A DNA stretch of 64,000 nt from JALHOM01 sp964444225. GTDB taxonomy: Bacteria > Patescibacteriota > Saccharimonadia > Saccharimonadales > 2-12-FULL-41-12. The notes under the pieces were generated by a model. The model saw only the letters and a program-made list of their open reading frames with translations. It had not been told where the DNA came from and ran no database searches. A program made the position numbers and the translations under genes. The DNA is taken from assembly GCA_964444225.1 (NCBI GenBank), contig CAYUFM010000002.1, positions 8,206-72,205 of the forward strand. Direction: 5' to 3'. Positions 25,476 through 35,200 of the stretch are shown one piece after another (the first letter of the stretch is position 1; the number at the start of each line of letters is the position of its first letter).

Positions 25476-26254
25476 CTGATAGCTCCTGATGATTTTTTAT
25501 CTATTTCTAAGGCTAAGTTTTTATACGCCTTCGCACCCTTACTCCATTTATCGTACTCACCTATTGGCTGCCCATGACTAGGAGCCTCCGCCAAACGTAC
25601 GTTTCGAGGAATCACAGTTTCAAATAATTTATCACCAAAATGCTTACCGACCTCGTCATAAACTTGTTGGCTCAGTGCGTTTCTTCTATCAAACATCGTA
25701 ACGACCACGCCTAAAAGCTCGAGTGAAGGATTAAATAATTTTTGGACCTGTTGCATAACCTGAAGCAATTGACTCAAACCTTCAAGTGCGTAATATTCAG
25801 CTTGCACCGGAATTATTACTTTATTGGAGGCCGTTAATGCATTTATAGTTAGTAGGCCCAAAGCTGGTGGACAATCTATAAATATGTAATCGTACTTACC
25901 CGTATATTGGACTAAAGCGTTTTTTAGTTTTTGTTCTCTTGCAGGCTCACCTGCAATGTCTATTTCTACACTTGCAAGTCTGGCGTTGGTAGGCAAAATT
26001 TCTAAGTTTTTAAAAGCTGTTTTTTGGATAGCTGAGTTCAGGTCTATGCCAGAAATTAGTACGTCGCACAATGTTGGACTGAGATTATTTTTATCTAAAC
26101 CCAGCCCACTACTAGCATTGCCCTGTGGGTCGGCATCAATAACCAAAACATTTTTTCCTGCTTTAGCTAAAAAAGCGGCAACATTAATCGTACTGGTAGT
26201 CTTGCCTACGCCCCCTTTTTGATTCAAAACAGATACAATTGTTGTTTGTTTCAT
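25472..26254 (-). CDS. parA: Chromosome-partitioning ATPase ParA (Soj)
   Basis: A 260-aa deviant-Walker ATPase that moves ParB-bound origins. The P-loop is NQKGGVGKTTSTINVAA at about 12-28, with the signature lysine KGGVGKT. VLVIDADPQGNASSGLG (36-52), FIDCPPALGLLTINAL and VQAEYYALEGLSQLL are standard blocks. No N-terminal DNA-binding extension is present, so this is the chromosomal type. A half-element TGTTTCAT occurs just at the start but is not a full parS. Confidence 0.97.
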   Translation of the reverse strand: MKQTTIVSVLNQKGGVGKTTSTINVAAFLAKAGKNVLVIDADPQGNASSGLGLDKNNLSPTLCDVLISGIDLNSAIQKTAFKNLEILPTNARLASVEIDIAGEPAREQKLKNALVQYTGKYDYIFIDCPPALGLLTINALTASNKVIIPVQAEYYALEGLSQLLQVMQQVQKLFNPSLELLGVVVTMFDRRNALSQQVYDEVGKHFGDKLFETVIPRNVRLAEAPSHGQPIGEYDKWSKGAKAYKNLALEIDKKSSGAIR

Positions 26255-26307
26255 AAGTATACTCTCATGCTTATTTTATCATCAACTACATTAACCGTAA
26301 ATGAAGG

Positions 26308-29300
26308 CTACTGAATAACGTGATAGTTGAACTTATATACAGCGCCATTAGCGGGTGCAGTATTTGTGCTAAGTGTAAAGTCTGTCGCAGTTTGGCTGAC
26401 GTATGCCTGAAGAGTAGCCGAAGTACTGCCTACGGGAGTAATGGTTACTATTGGCGATATTCCATAAGGTGTTGCAAAAGTAAATTTCGCTAAATCCCCA
26501 GTAGTTAGCGCACCTAAACTGGCAGTTGATATAGTGATAATTCCGGAACTATCATTACCGTCAACAGATACCGTTGCACCGTTAGCACTTGTTCCGGAAG
26601 CCCCTAATACGTTCGATGCGGGAGTATTGCCAGCGGTAATTATGTGGCCCGCTACAGTTATGCCGGCGTTAAATATAGCATTATTGTTAACCGTTAAGTT
26701 AGCAATAGTTGCCGTACCGGTGACTGATAGATTAAGTGTAGTTAAATTACCAGCAACATTTATATTTGCAAAATTGCCTGCCTGGATATTGTTGATAATA
26801 GAGTTAATTGAACTGATTTGTGACTGAATACCAGCAATCTCGGCCTGCTGTTCCTGAACCGCCCCAACTAAAGGAGTAACTAAGCCTGCATAGTCCACAC
26901 CAATATACTGATTAGGATCATCGGGATTAACAACTGATACAAATTCTGGGAATATTTGTTGTACCTGTTGAGCTATAAAACCAATTTTATTGCCAGGATT
27001 ACTAGAGTCAATCCAATTGAAATTAACAGGCTGCAACTGATTAATCTTCGTAAGTGAATTTGATAACGACGTGACATTTGTTTTAAGCCTGCTGTCAGAT
27101 GTACATGAAGTTCCGCCTGTGCCGTTACCGATCGTACATGTCGTACCAGTTCCCGTTACTACAAGATTAGACTTGTAGGTACCTCCACCAATATTGACAT
27201 TTCCGCAAGCCGCTCCACACGCACCGGAACCCGCGCCTGGTGCAAAAAATATGTCAGCCCCAGATGTATTAGTCCTTATAACTAAATCATTGATTGCCGT
27301 TCCAGTAACCCAAGCGCTCGCACTTGCTGCAATTGCTATTTCAGACTTAATTGTTCCGCTTGCTGATATCCTAATGGCCATGTTACCACCAGAAGTATTA
27401 TTGAACACTCCTAAGTAAGTTGCTGATGATGTTACATTGAATAGCCCATCTGTCATTGTAAGGTTGCCACCCAATGTTGTATGTCCAGCGTCACTTATAG
27501 AAAGTCCAACTAAGCCATTTATCCCTACTCCAGAAGTAGCGTAGTCCTCTCTGAATATCCTTAAGGTTCCAGCATTGTTGTCAATATTCCATAGGTTATT
27601 AGTTCCGGCATTTAAAGGCTCAAAGGTAATTCTTCCATTAGTACCATTGCCTACCCTGACCTGACCAATACTAGAGTTAACATTAAATAATGATGTGCCT
27701 GAAGCATTCTGGACTGTGAAGGTAGATGCCCCATTAGACTGAGCTTTAAATGTAGTTGCGCCTCCGTTTGCAATCTGCATAACCGTGACTGGTGTAGTCT
27801 GTTCATCAGTAATCTCAAGTATATTTGCAGTTGAAGACTTATGATTAACTTGTAAACTTATGACTGTGTTAGCAGCCGAAGTTCCGTCTACCTGCAATCG
27901 AGCTGCTGGGCTTGCAGAATTTATTCCAACACTTCTGTTAGTTGTATCTACGTCCAATACTGCCGACCCGGCTACACTAACTACCTGTAGAGCTGTAATG
28001 GAGTCAGATGTATTTTGAACTCTTAATCCCGAAGATAGAGATGTGGAGATTCTTCCATCACTATAGGTTGTACTGCCAGAACCCGTGACCACACCGCCCA
28101 AAAAATATCCCTGGAAGAACCTGTTATCTGCCGCAAAGGTTGTACCGGTACCTACTGCGCCAATGTTTCGGGCCGTATATTTTGTAATTGTGGCATTACC
28201 AGTATATCCAGCAGTTGTGCCATAACTTACTGCCGGAGATACAGTAAGCGTTGCGGTCCCACCTCCTGAAGTTATGCGGGTATAATAGTCCTGACCCGAA
28301 CCACCGGTGTTATCAACAAGAATTATGTCACCGTTTGCAAAACCTCCTGCAGCCGCTAACACTATAGAGGTTACACTTATTCCACCCGTGCCAGATGTGG
28401 TACCCGTAGTACCTGTTGCTACATTGTTGGCTAGCAAGGATCCATCATTATTAAAAATTAACGCATCTACTCCAGCGTCTTGTATTTTAAAGGAACCATC
28501 CCCTAGTGTTGTACTAGTTGTTTGTAGGTTAAATAAAATACTAGGATCAGTTGCAGTATCCGCAGCATTAATAACTAAGTTTTTAGAGTTTGATAGTGCT
28601 ATTGTTGCTGGACTTGAGCTATTGTCATAAGCTTGTTGTAAAGTTGTTGAACCTGTAGCCCCAACCGAGTACTGCCAACTTGCACCTCCGTTAGTATTAC
28701 TCCAAATGACAGTTGCTGACTGTCCCACCGATACGGCAGAACCCAGTAGCGTAAATGAAGTTGTTCCAATATTTGATATATATAAGAGTCGTCCATAAGT
28801 TGTATTTGTAGTAGGAGTCGGTAGGGTCAAAGTTTGTCCAGCTGTTGTTTGCGCTACAGATATAGAGGTGTAGATATCAACAGTTGTAGCTGCAGTTCCT
28901 ATAGATCCGCCTCCCGCAAAATTACTTAGCGCCAATGTGGAATTAATTGTGGAGCCATGATTTGTTAATTGACCCTGCCCAGCACCAGACCCCAGTACTA
29001 TTCCTCCACTCCCAGCCTGAATAGTAGTAGTGCCCGTACTTGCCGTTGAGCCTATTGTTACAGTTTTAGCACCAGTACCTCCGGTGCCAAAGTTTAGTGA
29101 TTGTGCTCCAGTTCCGGTACCAATAGATATTGTTCCTGTTTGAGCACCAGTACCACCAATAGTTATAGTGCCAGTTGTGAAGCCAGCTCCGATATTAACA
29201 GCTCCTCCTGTGTTGGAATTAGAAATATTAACAGTTGTTGCACCTGCGCCATTGCCTATTAGTACAGAATTGGATCCACTTGAAGACCCAAGCGTTAAAT

Positions 29301-31263
29301 TGCCAGTCTGTGCAGTACCACCAATAGTTATGGTACCAGTTGTGGTACTGGTACCTAGTGTATATGTAGTACCTGCAACACCGTCTAATGTGAAATTTCC
29401 TGTCCCGGCTCTTAGATTCAGAGCTGTGGCACCAGTTGTATTACCAATATTGAGTGTTTGTGCATTAGCATTGTTACCTATGCTAATAGTTGCAGCCGAC
29501 TGAAGTGTTATGTTGCCTGCAATCGTAGATCCAATTACAACTGTACTTGTGCTAGAAAGGGTGGCATTATTCCCGATATTAATGGTCTGCGCCACTGCCC
29601 CGGTCGCATTACCTATTTGAACAGTATTAGCAATACCTCCTGTGCCCACATTAACTCCGCCTGTACCACCCTGGAGAGTTGTTGTACTAGTGCTAGTACT
29701 AGAGCCTATGGTAGTTGTATGTGCTGTAGCTGTTGTGCCAAAGTTACAAGCTCCAGTACCGCAATCTACTACGACTGATGTAGCGCCTGTGTTATTCCCT
29801 ATTGTAATAGTTTTTGCATTGGCACCTGTGCCCACGTTTATTGCTCCTGTTGTACCGCTATCTAGTGTGAGCGCTGTACCAGTTCCTGAATTAATTGCCA
29901 AAGTACCATTAGCATTTAGAACTGTGCTTGTCCCTAGTGATACGGTACCACCACCACCCTGAATCGTTAGAGTGCCAGCCGAAGTACTCCATGTAGTAGC
30001 GACAGCAGATGTTAATGTTAATGCGCCAGAGCTGGTAGTCAGACTACTAGCTGCGTTACCCGATAGCGACACCGCCCCTGTACTCTGAGATAAGTTGCCA
30101 AGAATTGTCGTACCAGTAGCGGTAGTCGCAAAATATGTCGTTGCCCCATTATTGCTCTGCACTTCAAATAAGTTTGCTCCAATTGGCGTTCCATTATCTC
30201 TGATTGTAAATGCACCTCTGGTCCCATCAACAACTATCTCTGGATTGGTTGAGTTATCATAAGCATTTTGTAAAGTTACTGCACCGCCAGAGCTAACACA
30301 ATCTGTCCAGGCACTGCCTTGGTAACACCTGAACTTATTGTCAAAGGTATTGTAGTACATGTATCCCTCAGCTCCACCAGCCGGATCTCCCGTAGTAGAT
30401 TTTACATCTAGGGCTAAGTAGTCCGGCGAAGCTGAACCTACTCCACCAGCACCTACTTGGATTACACCAATAGTAGAGGTTCCTTGGGATTGGAGAATAA
30501 TATTGCCAGAGCCGGAATTGATAGTGGTGGCAGAAGTACCACTTGATTTGCCAATAGTTATGCCGGTAGTGTTGTTGGTAGTACCGATAAGGATACTTCC
30601 TGCTGTTTGGGTGGCTGTACCAACGTCTACTGTGATACTGCCTGAGTTGGAGGTAGTGCCGGTGGCATTACCAGATTGGATCGTGATGGCGTCAGAGTTA
30701 GTAGAAGCGGTAGCGGTATTAGAGCTTTTGACATTAGCAGACACTAAAGCATATGGGACAGATGCTAGTTTGAACCTCGGAGTCATTTCAGAATCTGCTG
30801 GAGTACAGGCCGCAAATGCACATGCGCCAGAGCCTCTAACTGTCATACCCAGCCAGACATCATCTTGCCAATTGACATCTGACTCATCAGCTAGAGAGTC
30901 GTAATTGCCTAAAGTAGCACTAAAATAGCCGTTGACTATCCTAACCCTTCTGTCGGGAGAGCCTCCGTTATAGTCGTGGGTTTCTGTCCACAGAGTAGAG
31001 CCTGCAGATGATACGTGATAGAGATTAAATTGAATATTGTAGTAACCGTCAGGAACTAGAGAACCTGAAGCATTCAGTAACCTACCCTGGAAGTTAATGG
31101 TAGCAGAGGTGCTAGCAGCGTAAGCTACGTCAACAGACGTGGTTGTGCGCGTATATGTATATGCGAGAGACGACAAGAAAATAAGGACAAAAGCAAATAG
31201 AAGGAGAAGTTTATGCATTGCTTCCCCAAAAGCCTTAATTGTTAGACCTTGGGTATTTTTCAT
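26308..31263 (-). CDS. Giant secreted repeat protein with C-terminal S74 autochaperone
   Basis: A 1651-aa exported protein. A signal/anchor helix (about 19-40) ends in YTYTR. The module NFQGRLLNASGSLVPDGYYN follows and is shared with two other giant genes here. Residues of about 250-325 hold a module ending KFRCYQGSAWTDC, also found in the 1865-aa protein. A long stretch (about 330-1000) is built from short TITIG- and NIGN-type repeats and looks like a beta-helix or fibre shaft. Near 1388 SDSRLKTNV opens a Peptidase_S74 domain with GFIAQQVQQIFPEFV. This is the intramolecular chaperone of phage tail fibres and some surface proteins, which trimerises and then cuts itself off. Residues after it form a coiled coil and a final beta domain. 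Length and low complexity make fine domain borders uncertain. Confidence 0.85.
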   Translation of the reverse strand: MKNTQGLTIKAFGEAMHKLLLLFAFVLIFLSSLAYTYTRTTTSVDVAYAASTSATINFQGRLLNASGSLVPDGYYNIQFNLYHVSSAGSTLWTETHDYNGGSPDRRVRIVNGYFSATLGNYDSLADESDVNWQDDVWLGMTVRGSGACAFAACTPADSEMTPRFKLASVPYALVSANVKSSNTATASTNSDAITIQSGNATGTTSNSGSITVDVGTATQTAGSILIGTTNNTTGITIGKSSGTSATTINSGSGNIILQSQGTSTIGVIQVGAGGVGSASPDYLALDVKSTTGDPAGGAEGYMYYNTFDNKFRCYQGSAWTDCVSSGGAVTLQNAYDNSTNPEIVVDGTRGAFTIRDNGTPIGANLFEVQSNNGATTYFATTATGTTILGNLSQSTGAVSLSGNAASSLTTSSGALTLTSAVATTWSTSAGTLTIQGGGGTVSLGTSTVLNANGTLAINSGTGTALTLDSGTTGAINVGTGANAKTITIGNNTGATSVVVDCGTGACNFGTTATAHTTTIGSSTSTSTTTLQGGTGGVNVGTGGIANTVQIGNATGAVAQTINIGNNATLSSTSTVVIGSTIAGNITLQSAATISIGNNANAQTLNIGNTTGATALNLRAGTGNFTLDGVAGTTYTLGTSTTTGTITIGGTAQTGNLTLGSSSGSNSVLIGNGAGATTVNISNSNTGGAVNIGAGFTTGTITIGGTGAQTGTISIGTGTGAQSLNFGTGGTGAKTVTIGSTASTGTTTIQAGSGGIVLGSGAGQGQLTNHGSTINSTLALSNFAGGGSIGTAATTVDIYTSISVAQTTAGQTLTLPTPTTNTTYGRLLYISNIGTTSFTLLGSAVSVGQSATVIWSNTNGGASWQYSVGATGSTTLQQAYDNSSSPATIALSNSKNLVINAADTATDPSILFNLQTTSTTLGDGSFKIQDAGVDALIFNNDGSLLANNVATGTTGTTSGTGGISVTSIVLAAAGGFANGDIILVDNTGGSGQDYYTRITSGGGTATLTVSPAVSYGTTAGYTGNATITKYTARNIGAVGTGTTFAADNRFFQGYFLGGVVTGSGSTTYSDGRISTSLSSGLRVQNTSDSITALQVVSVAGSAVLDVDTTNRSVGINSASPAARLQVDGTSAANTVISLQVNHKSSTANILEITDEQTTPVTVMQIANGGATTFKAQSNGASTFTVQNASGTSLFNVNSSIGQVRVGNGTNGRITFEPLNAGTNNLWNIDNNAGTLRIFREDYATSGVGINGLVGLSISDAGHTTLGGNLTMTDGLFNVTSSATYLGVFNNTSGGNMAIRISASGTIKSEIAIAASASAWVTGTAINDLVIRTNTSGADIFFAPGAGSGACGAACGNVNIGGGTYKSNLVVTGTGTTCTIGNGTGGTSCTSDSRLKTNVTSLSNSLTKINQLQPVNFNWIDSSNPGNKIGFIAQQVQQIFPEFVSVVNPDDPNQYIGVDYAGLVTPLVGAVQEQQAEIAGIQSQISSINSIINNIQAGNFANINVAGNLTTLNLSVTGTATIANLTVNNNAIFNAGITVAGHIITAGNTPASNVLGASGTSANGATVSVDGNDSSGIITISTASLGALTTGDLAKFTFATPYGISPIVTITPVGSTSATLQAYVSQTATDFTLSTNTAPANGAVYKFNYHVIQ

Positions 31264-31385
31264 TTTGTTTTTATTTTTATTTTAGGTCTTTTTGTTTTTT
31301 ATTTTTGTTGACCTATACATAAGTATATGACTTTTTACAGATTAAACAACAGTAGTGAACAAATTTATTAATGGTTTTATCCACA
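31264..31385 (-). promoter_or_regulatory. Promoter and SD-less A-rich leader of the 1651-aa gene
   Basis: -35 TTGTTT (31344-31349) and -10 TATACT (31322-31327) are spaced by 16 bp. A 58-nt leader made almost only of A and T follows. It contains AAGACCTAAA (31281-31290) but no Shine-Dalgarno sequence. TTATCCACA, a perfect DnaA-box match, lies at 31377-31385. The two other giant genes have the same plan. The stretch 31386-31466 shows nothing else recognisable. Confidence 0.7.
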
Positions 31386-31466
31386 GTTTTTGAATAAAAA
31401 TAGTTGTTTATATCAAAAGTGATATAAACTAAAAATTAACAGATCAAAGCCCGGTGGGTAATGAAC

Positions 31467-31500
31467 AAAAAAGCGCTTCTTAATCAAGAAGCGCTTTTTT
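31467..31500 (-). terminator. Intrinsic terminator of the frameshifted small gene
   Basis: A 15-bp perfect stem (AAGCGCTTCTT core) with a 4-nt loop, flanked by A and T runs on both sides. It sits 15 bp after the stop of the gene that ends at 31516 on the minus strand, and could work in both directions. Confidence 0.9.
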
Positions 31501-31515
31501 TAACAACTATTTTAC

Positions 31516-32105
31516 TTAGTAAACTGTAAAATAGAATGTATTCAATGAAGGTGCGCCACCAATACTTGTCATTGCGTCTGCTCCATTTACACATGTACCG
31601 GACAGATCATTGTCTAAAGAAGTTGAAGTTCCATATGGGCCAAATTCACCACCAGCTGTTGAGGAAGCAACTATCCCATTAAAACTAGAGGAAACAGTTG
31701 GGCTAAGTTTAATACACACATTCTGTGTACCCACTCCCTCTACGTAGTCAATCCCCGGCTCAATACTTGCAACTCCACTTGAATGAGATAGATCTAATAT
31801 GGGTGCATGAGTAACAGAATCATAAGTTACCCTTCCGTATGCCTTAATATCCCCATCACTACTCGGGCCTTGAGGGCCGGTTTGATTCCAGTTTAGAGCA
31901 GTTCGCCACCGGCACATGCTTGGCTAGGACTATCGACTACGCGAAGTGTTCCACTGTTATTTTTATAACAACCATGAATTACGCCAGATGTATCCGGTAT
32001 CAATGCTTTAGCGACCGCCATAGTTGCCACCAACATAGCCAACGTAACCCCTACCGCTAAAATATTTGTCATTTTTATTCTAGTATTTAAGATTTTACTT
32101 AACAT
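31516..32105 (-). pseudogene. Exported small protein gene broken by a frameshift
   Basis: Two adjacent minus-strand frames together make one protein of a family I recognise by pattern. Its N-terminus is a signal anchor followed by IHGCYKNNSGTLRVVD and C-GGE, then NWNQTGPQGP, in one chain. Here the first frame ends right after CAGGE-LL at a TAA, and the second frame carries ALNWNQTGPQGP onward for about 120 residues. The shift lies in GGCGAACTGC near 31899-31905; one extra A there would restore a single frame. The start ATG at 32105 is supported by AGGAGG 8 nt upstream. The second half is a beta-rich domain with two cysteines. It could be a true pseudogene, an assembly or read error, or programmed shifting. 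Confidence 0.75.
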
Positions 32106-32214
32106 AAACATTCCCTCCTGCTTAATTAAGCTTACGCATATATTGTATTAAAATAATTAAAAACCGTACTTATTAATAGAATAATTGTAAATTCTCAATA
32201 AAATGTATAGAAAA

Positions 32215-35200
32215 TTATCTTCTTGCAGTGGTCTGGCCATAAAGCTGGAAATAATCGAGCATTAATATATCCGTGCCAGTATTTGTTGTGAAGTTAAAGA
32301 ATCCAGGCGCTAAACCTCTGCTGTCTGCAGGGTTTTTAATAGCAATCGTTACCGACGAAACAGTATATTGGTTTCCGTCGATAACAAAGATTGCAGAAGA
32401 AGTTCCTGTACCAGTAGCTGTTACCCTAACCTGTAAGCCCACCCAAGCATCCGTCGTAATAGCCACTCCACTATTTGCACAAGTCGCAGCCGTACCGTCG
32501 CCATAACAGTAGCGCCAATTTGCGTTTGTAGCAGGATCAGCTTCCCACCAAACTCCTGCTGTAACGGCACCAGCGTATGTATCTGGTTGATTCGTAATTC
32601 CAACTCGCGCCTTAAATCCAGTCGTCTGTTGAACGGCAACACCACTCTTCATTACCATCCCAGGAGCTAGATACACAGAACCATATGGATTTGTGCTCCC
32701 AACTCCCAAAATCAAACCATATCCTGTGCTTGATGTCGTACCAGAACCCATAGCCCACACACCCGGATGGTCAACACTAGGATAAAGATAGTTCTGAGAA
32801 CTTAATGTTAAAGCACTAGGAGTTCCCACGTATTGAACTCTCCAGTCATCACCATACTTACTACCATCGGTTGATGGATTAGACGGATCGCCATCCATGA
32901 ACTCATAAGTCCAGTTGTAGCTCCTGTCTAATTGTGCCACCGAACAATCATCCCAAAATCCATCAGAGTAACATCTGTAGCCACCAGGCCCAGAACTATT
33001 ATAGTAAGTTCCTCCATTTACACCAGTTGGGTCACCGGAGGTATTTTTGGTATCTAGCACCAAGAGAACACCAGTGCCATCGGCTGTTGCACTACCTATT
33101 TGAACTCGTAAATTAGTGGAGTCGACAACGAGAACACTTGCAGCACTAGCATTTTGTACCTGGAAGGCAGTTGTAGAATTTGTCTGATTTTTGAACGTAG
33201 TCGCTCCACCATCCGCAATAGTCAACACATCTGTCGCCGTTGCTGTAGTGTCTCTGACCCTTAATAAGTTACCCGTTCCAGCAGATTGAATATCCAAGCC
33301 ACCAGTTGCACCAGTAGACAATTGATCTATGGTTGCTACATAACTACTGTCCGTTCCGCCAGAGGCCGGGTTACGGAATATAAGGGAGTCATCTGCAGAA
33401 CTAAGAGCAATAATACTATCACTACCATCGGCGTCTCCATCATAAGCACTTTGCAGAGTTGATGATCCTCCACCACTATTACAATCTGCCCACGCCCCGT
33501 TTTCATAACATCTAAATTTATTAAGATTAGAGTTATAGTACATAGCTCCATTTACTCCTGTTGGATCGCCTGCAGTATTTTTAGTGTCAAGCACAAAAGC
33601 AACGCCTGTTGCATCGGCTGTGCTCTCACCGATCCTTATACGGCTATTTGTTGTATCTACAGAGAACAAATCAGCTCCAGCTGATTCTTCTATCAAAAAT
33701 CCTGACGTAGAGTTGGTGGTATTCTTAAATGTTGTTCCGCCATCACTACCCACACCTAGAGGATAAGATCCGCCAGAAGAATTATTCCATAGATAAAAAC
33801 CGCCACTTCCTCTAGGTCCAGTATTATCGACACCGATTCCCCATTTATAGCTAGTGGCCTGGAATAATTTAAGCTCCGAGTTAGCATAACCAGCAGAACC
33901 ACCTATAGATACATAGGCATAGCTCGCATCAGAAGTATCAACCGATAACACCTTATTGCCAGCTGCACTTTGAACCTGGAAAACATTCGCCGAGTTTGTG
34001 GTTGGCTGTACAATAACGCTCCCTGCCGTGCCTGAACCAGTCGCAGAACCACTGGTAAGGTATAAGCTGCCTCCGTTATTATTACCTGAACCACCTGCGT
34101 TACCACCATAGATTCTAACCGCACCACCAGCCGAACCAGTTGTTGTGGTAGCTCCAGCGCCACCTTTAATCGACAAAGTTGCCCCAGCCGTACCTGCCGT
34201 ACTAGAACCAGTAGCATTAAGTGTAAATGAGTTAGGCGTCCCTGCTGTACCAGCTGCGTTAGCTGCATTACCATAATAAACATCGCCTGTTGATGTAGAG
34301 AAATACTGGACGCCAGTTCCGTTGATCATAAATTGTAGAGCGTTATTGTCTGATGTTCCCAGTAAGGCTTTTGTGCCAAAGCTATTGCCTCCCTGCAAGA
34401 AAGCTGCCCCGCTACCAGCAGAAGTCCACTTAACCCCATCCCAGATTAGGCTAAGTGATGTACCAGCTAGTACTGTGAAGGTTGAACCACCGCTAGGTGT
34501 TAGGCTAAAGCTAGCACTACCAACGTTTGTTAGATAAAGGAATCTACCTGAAGTAGTTACGGTTGGAGCTGGTACTGTAAGGGTTTGACTGCCGGTAGTT
34601 TGGTTAACCGTTATATATGTATATATGTCTACGGTTGTAGCTGCTGAACCTATTGAACCACCAGTAGCAAAGTTAGTTAGGGCTAAAGCTGTGTTTCTAG
34701 TAGCACCGTTGTTAACTAGCAGGCCACTGCCAGCTGATGCACCGAGGACTGTACTAGCACTGTTGATGGTGGTAGTACCGGAACCGGTGAGACCTAGGCT
34801 TAGGTTGGAGCCAGTAGTATCTACGTTTAGTAAGGTACTGCCTGAGGCATTCTGGACATTAAGAGCTGTAGTAGAGTTAGTTGAAGTCCTAATACCAACA
34901 GAACCAGTGCCAGTTACATAGAAAGCTCGGTTATGAATCCTGTAAGCCTGAGAAGCATTGGTTGAGCTAGCAGACAATGTCATATGTGTAGCATCCGTGA
35001 AGCCAGTTATTGTGTACTTATTGCCGTTAGCAAAGATGAACTCATTACCTACCATGTCAGCTGTCCAGGTTGTACCAGAACCTACGACAGTAGCTGAAGC
35101 TGATGTTTCTGCTGTACCTGTGTCATATATATCTGGAGAAATACTGAATAGATCAGTTGGTGCAGTTGTACCGATACCAATCTTAGTGGTAGATGCTCCT

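Noticed and set aside
24618..26300. A parS site or replication origin next to parAB
   Set aside because: No TGTTTCACGTGAAACA-like sequence and no DnaA-box cluster were found here; only single boxes occur, upstream of the giant genes.
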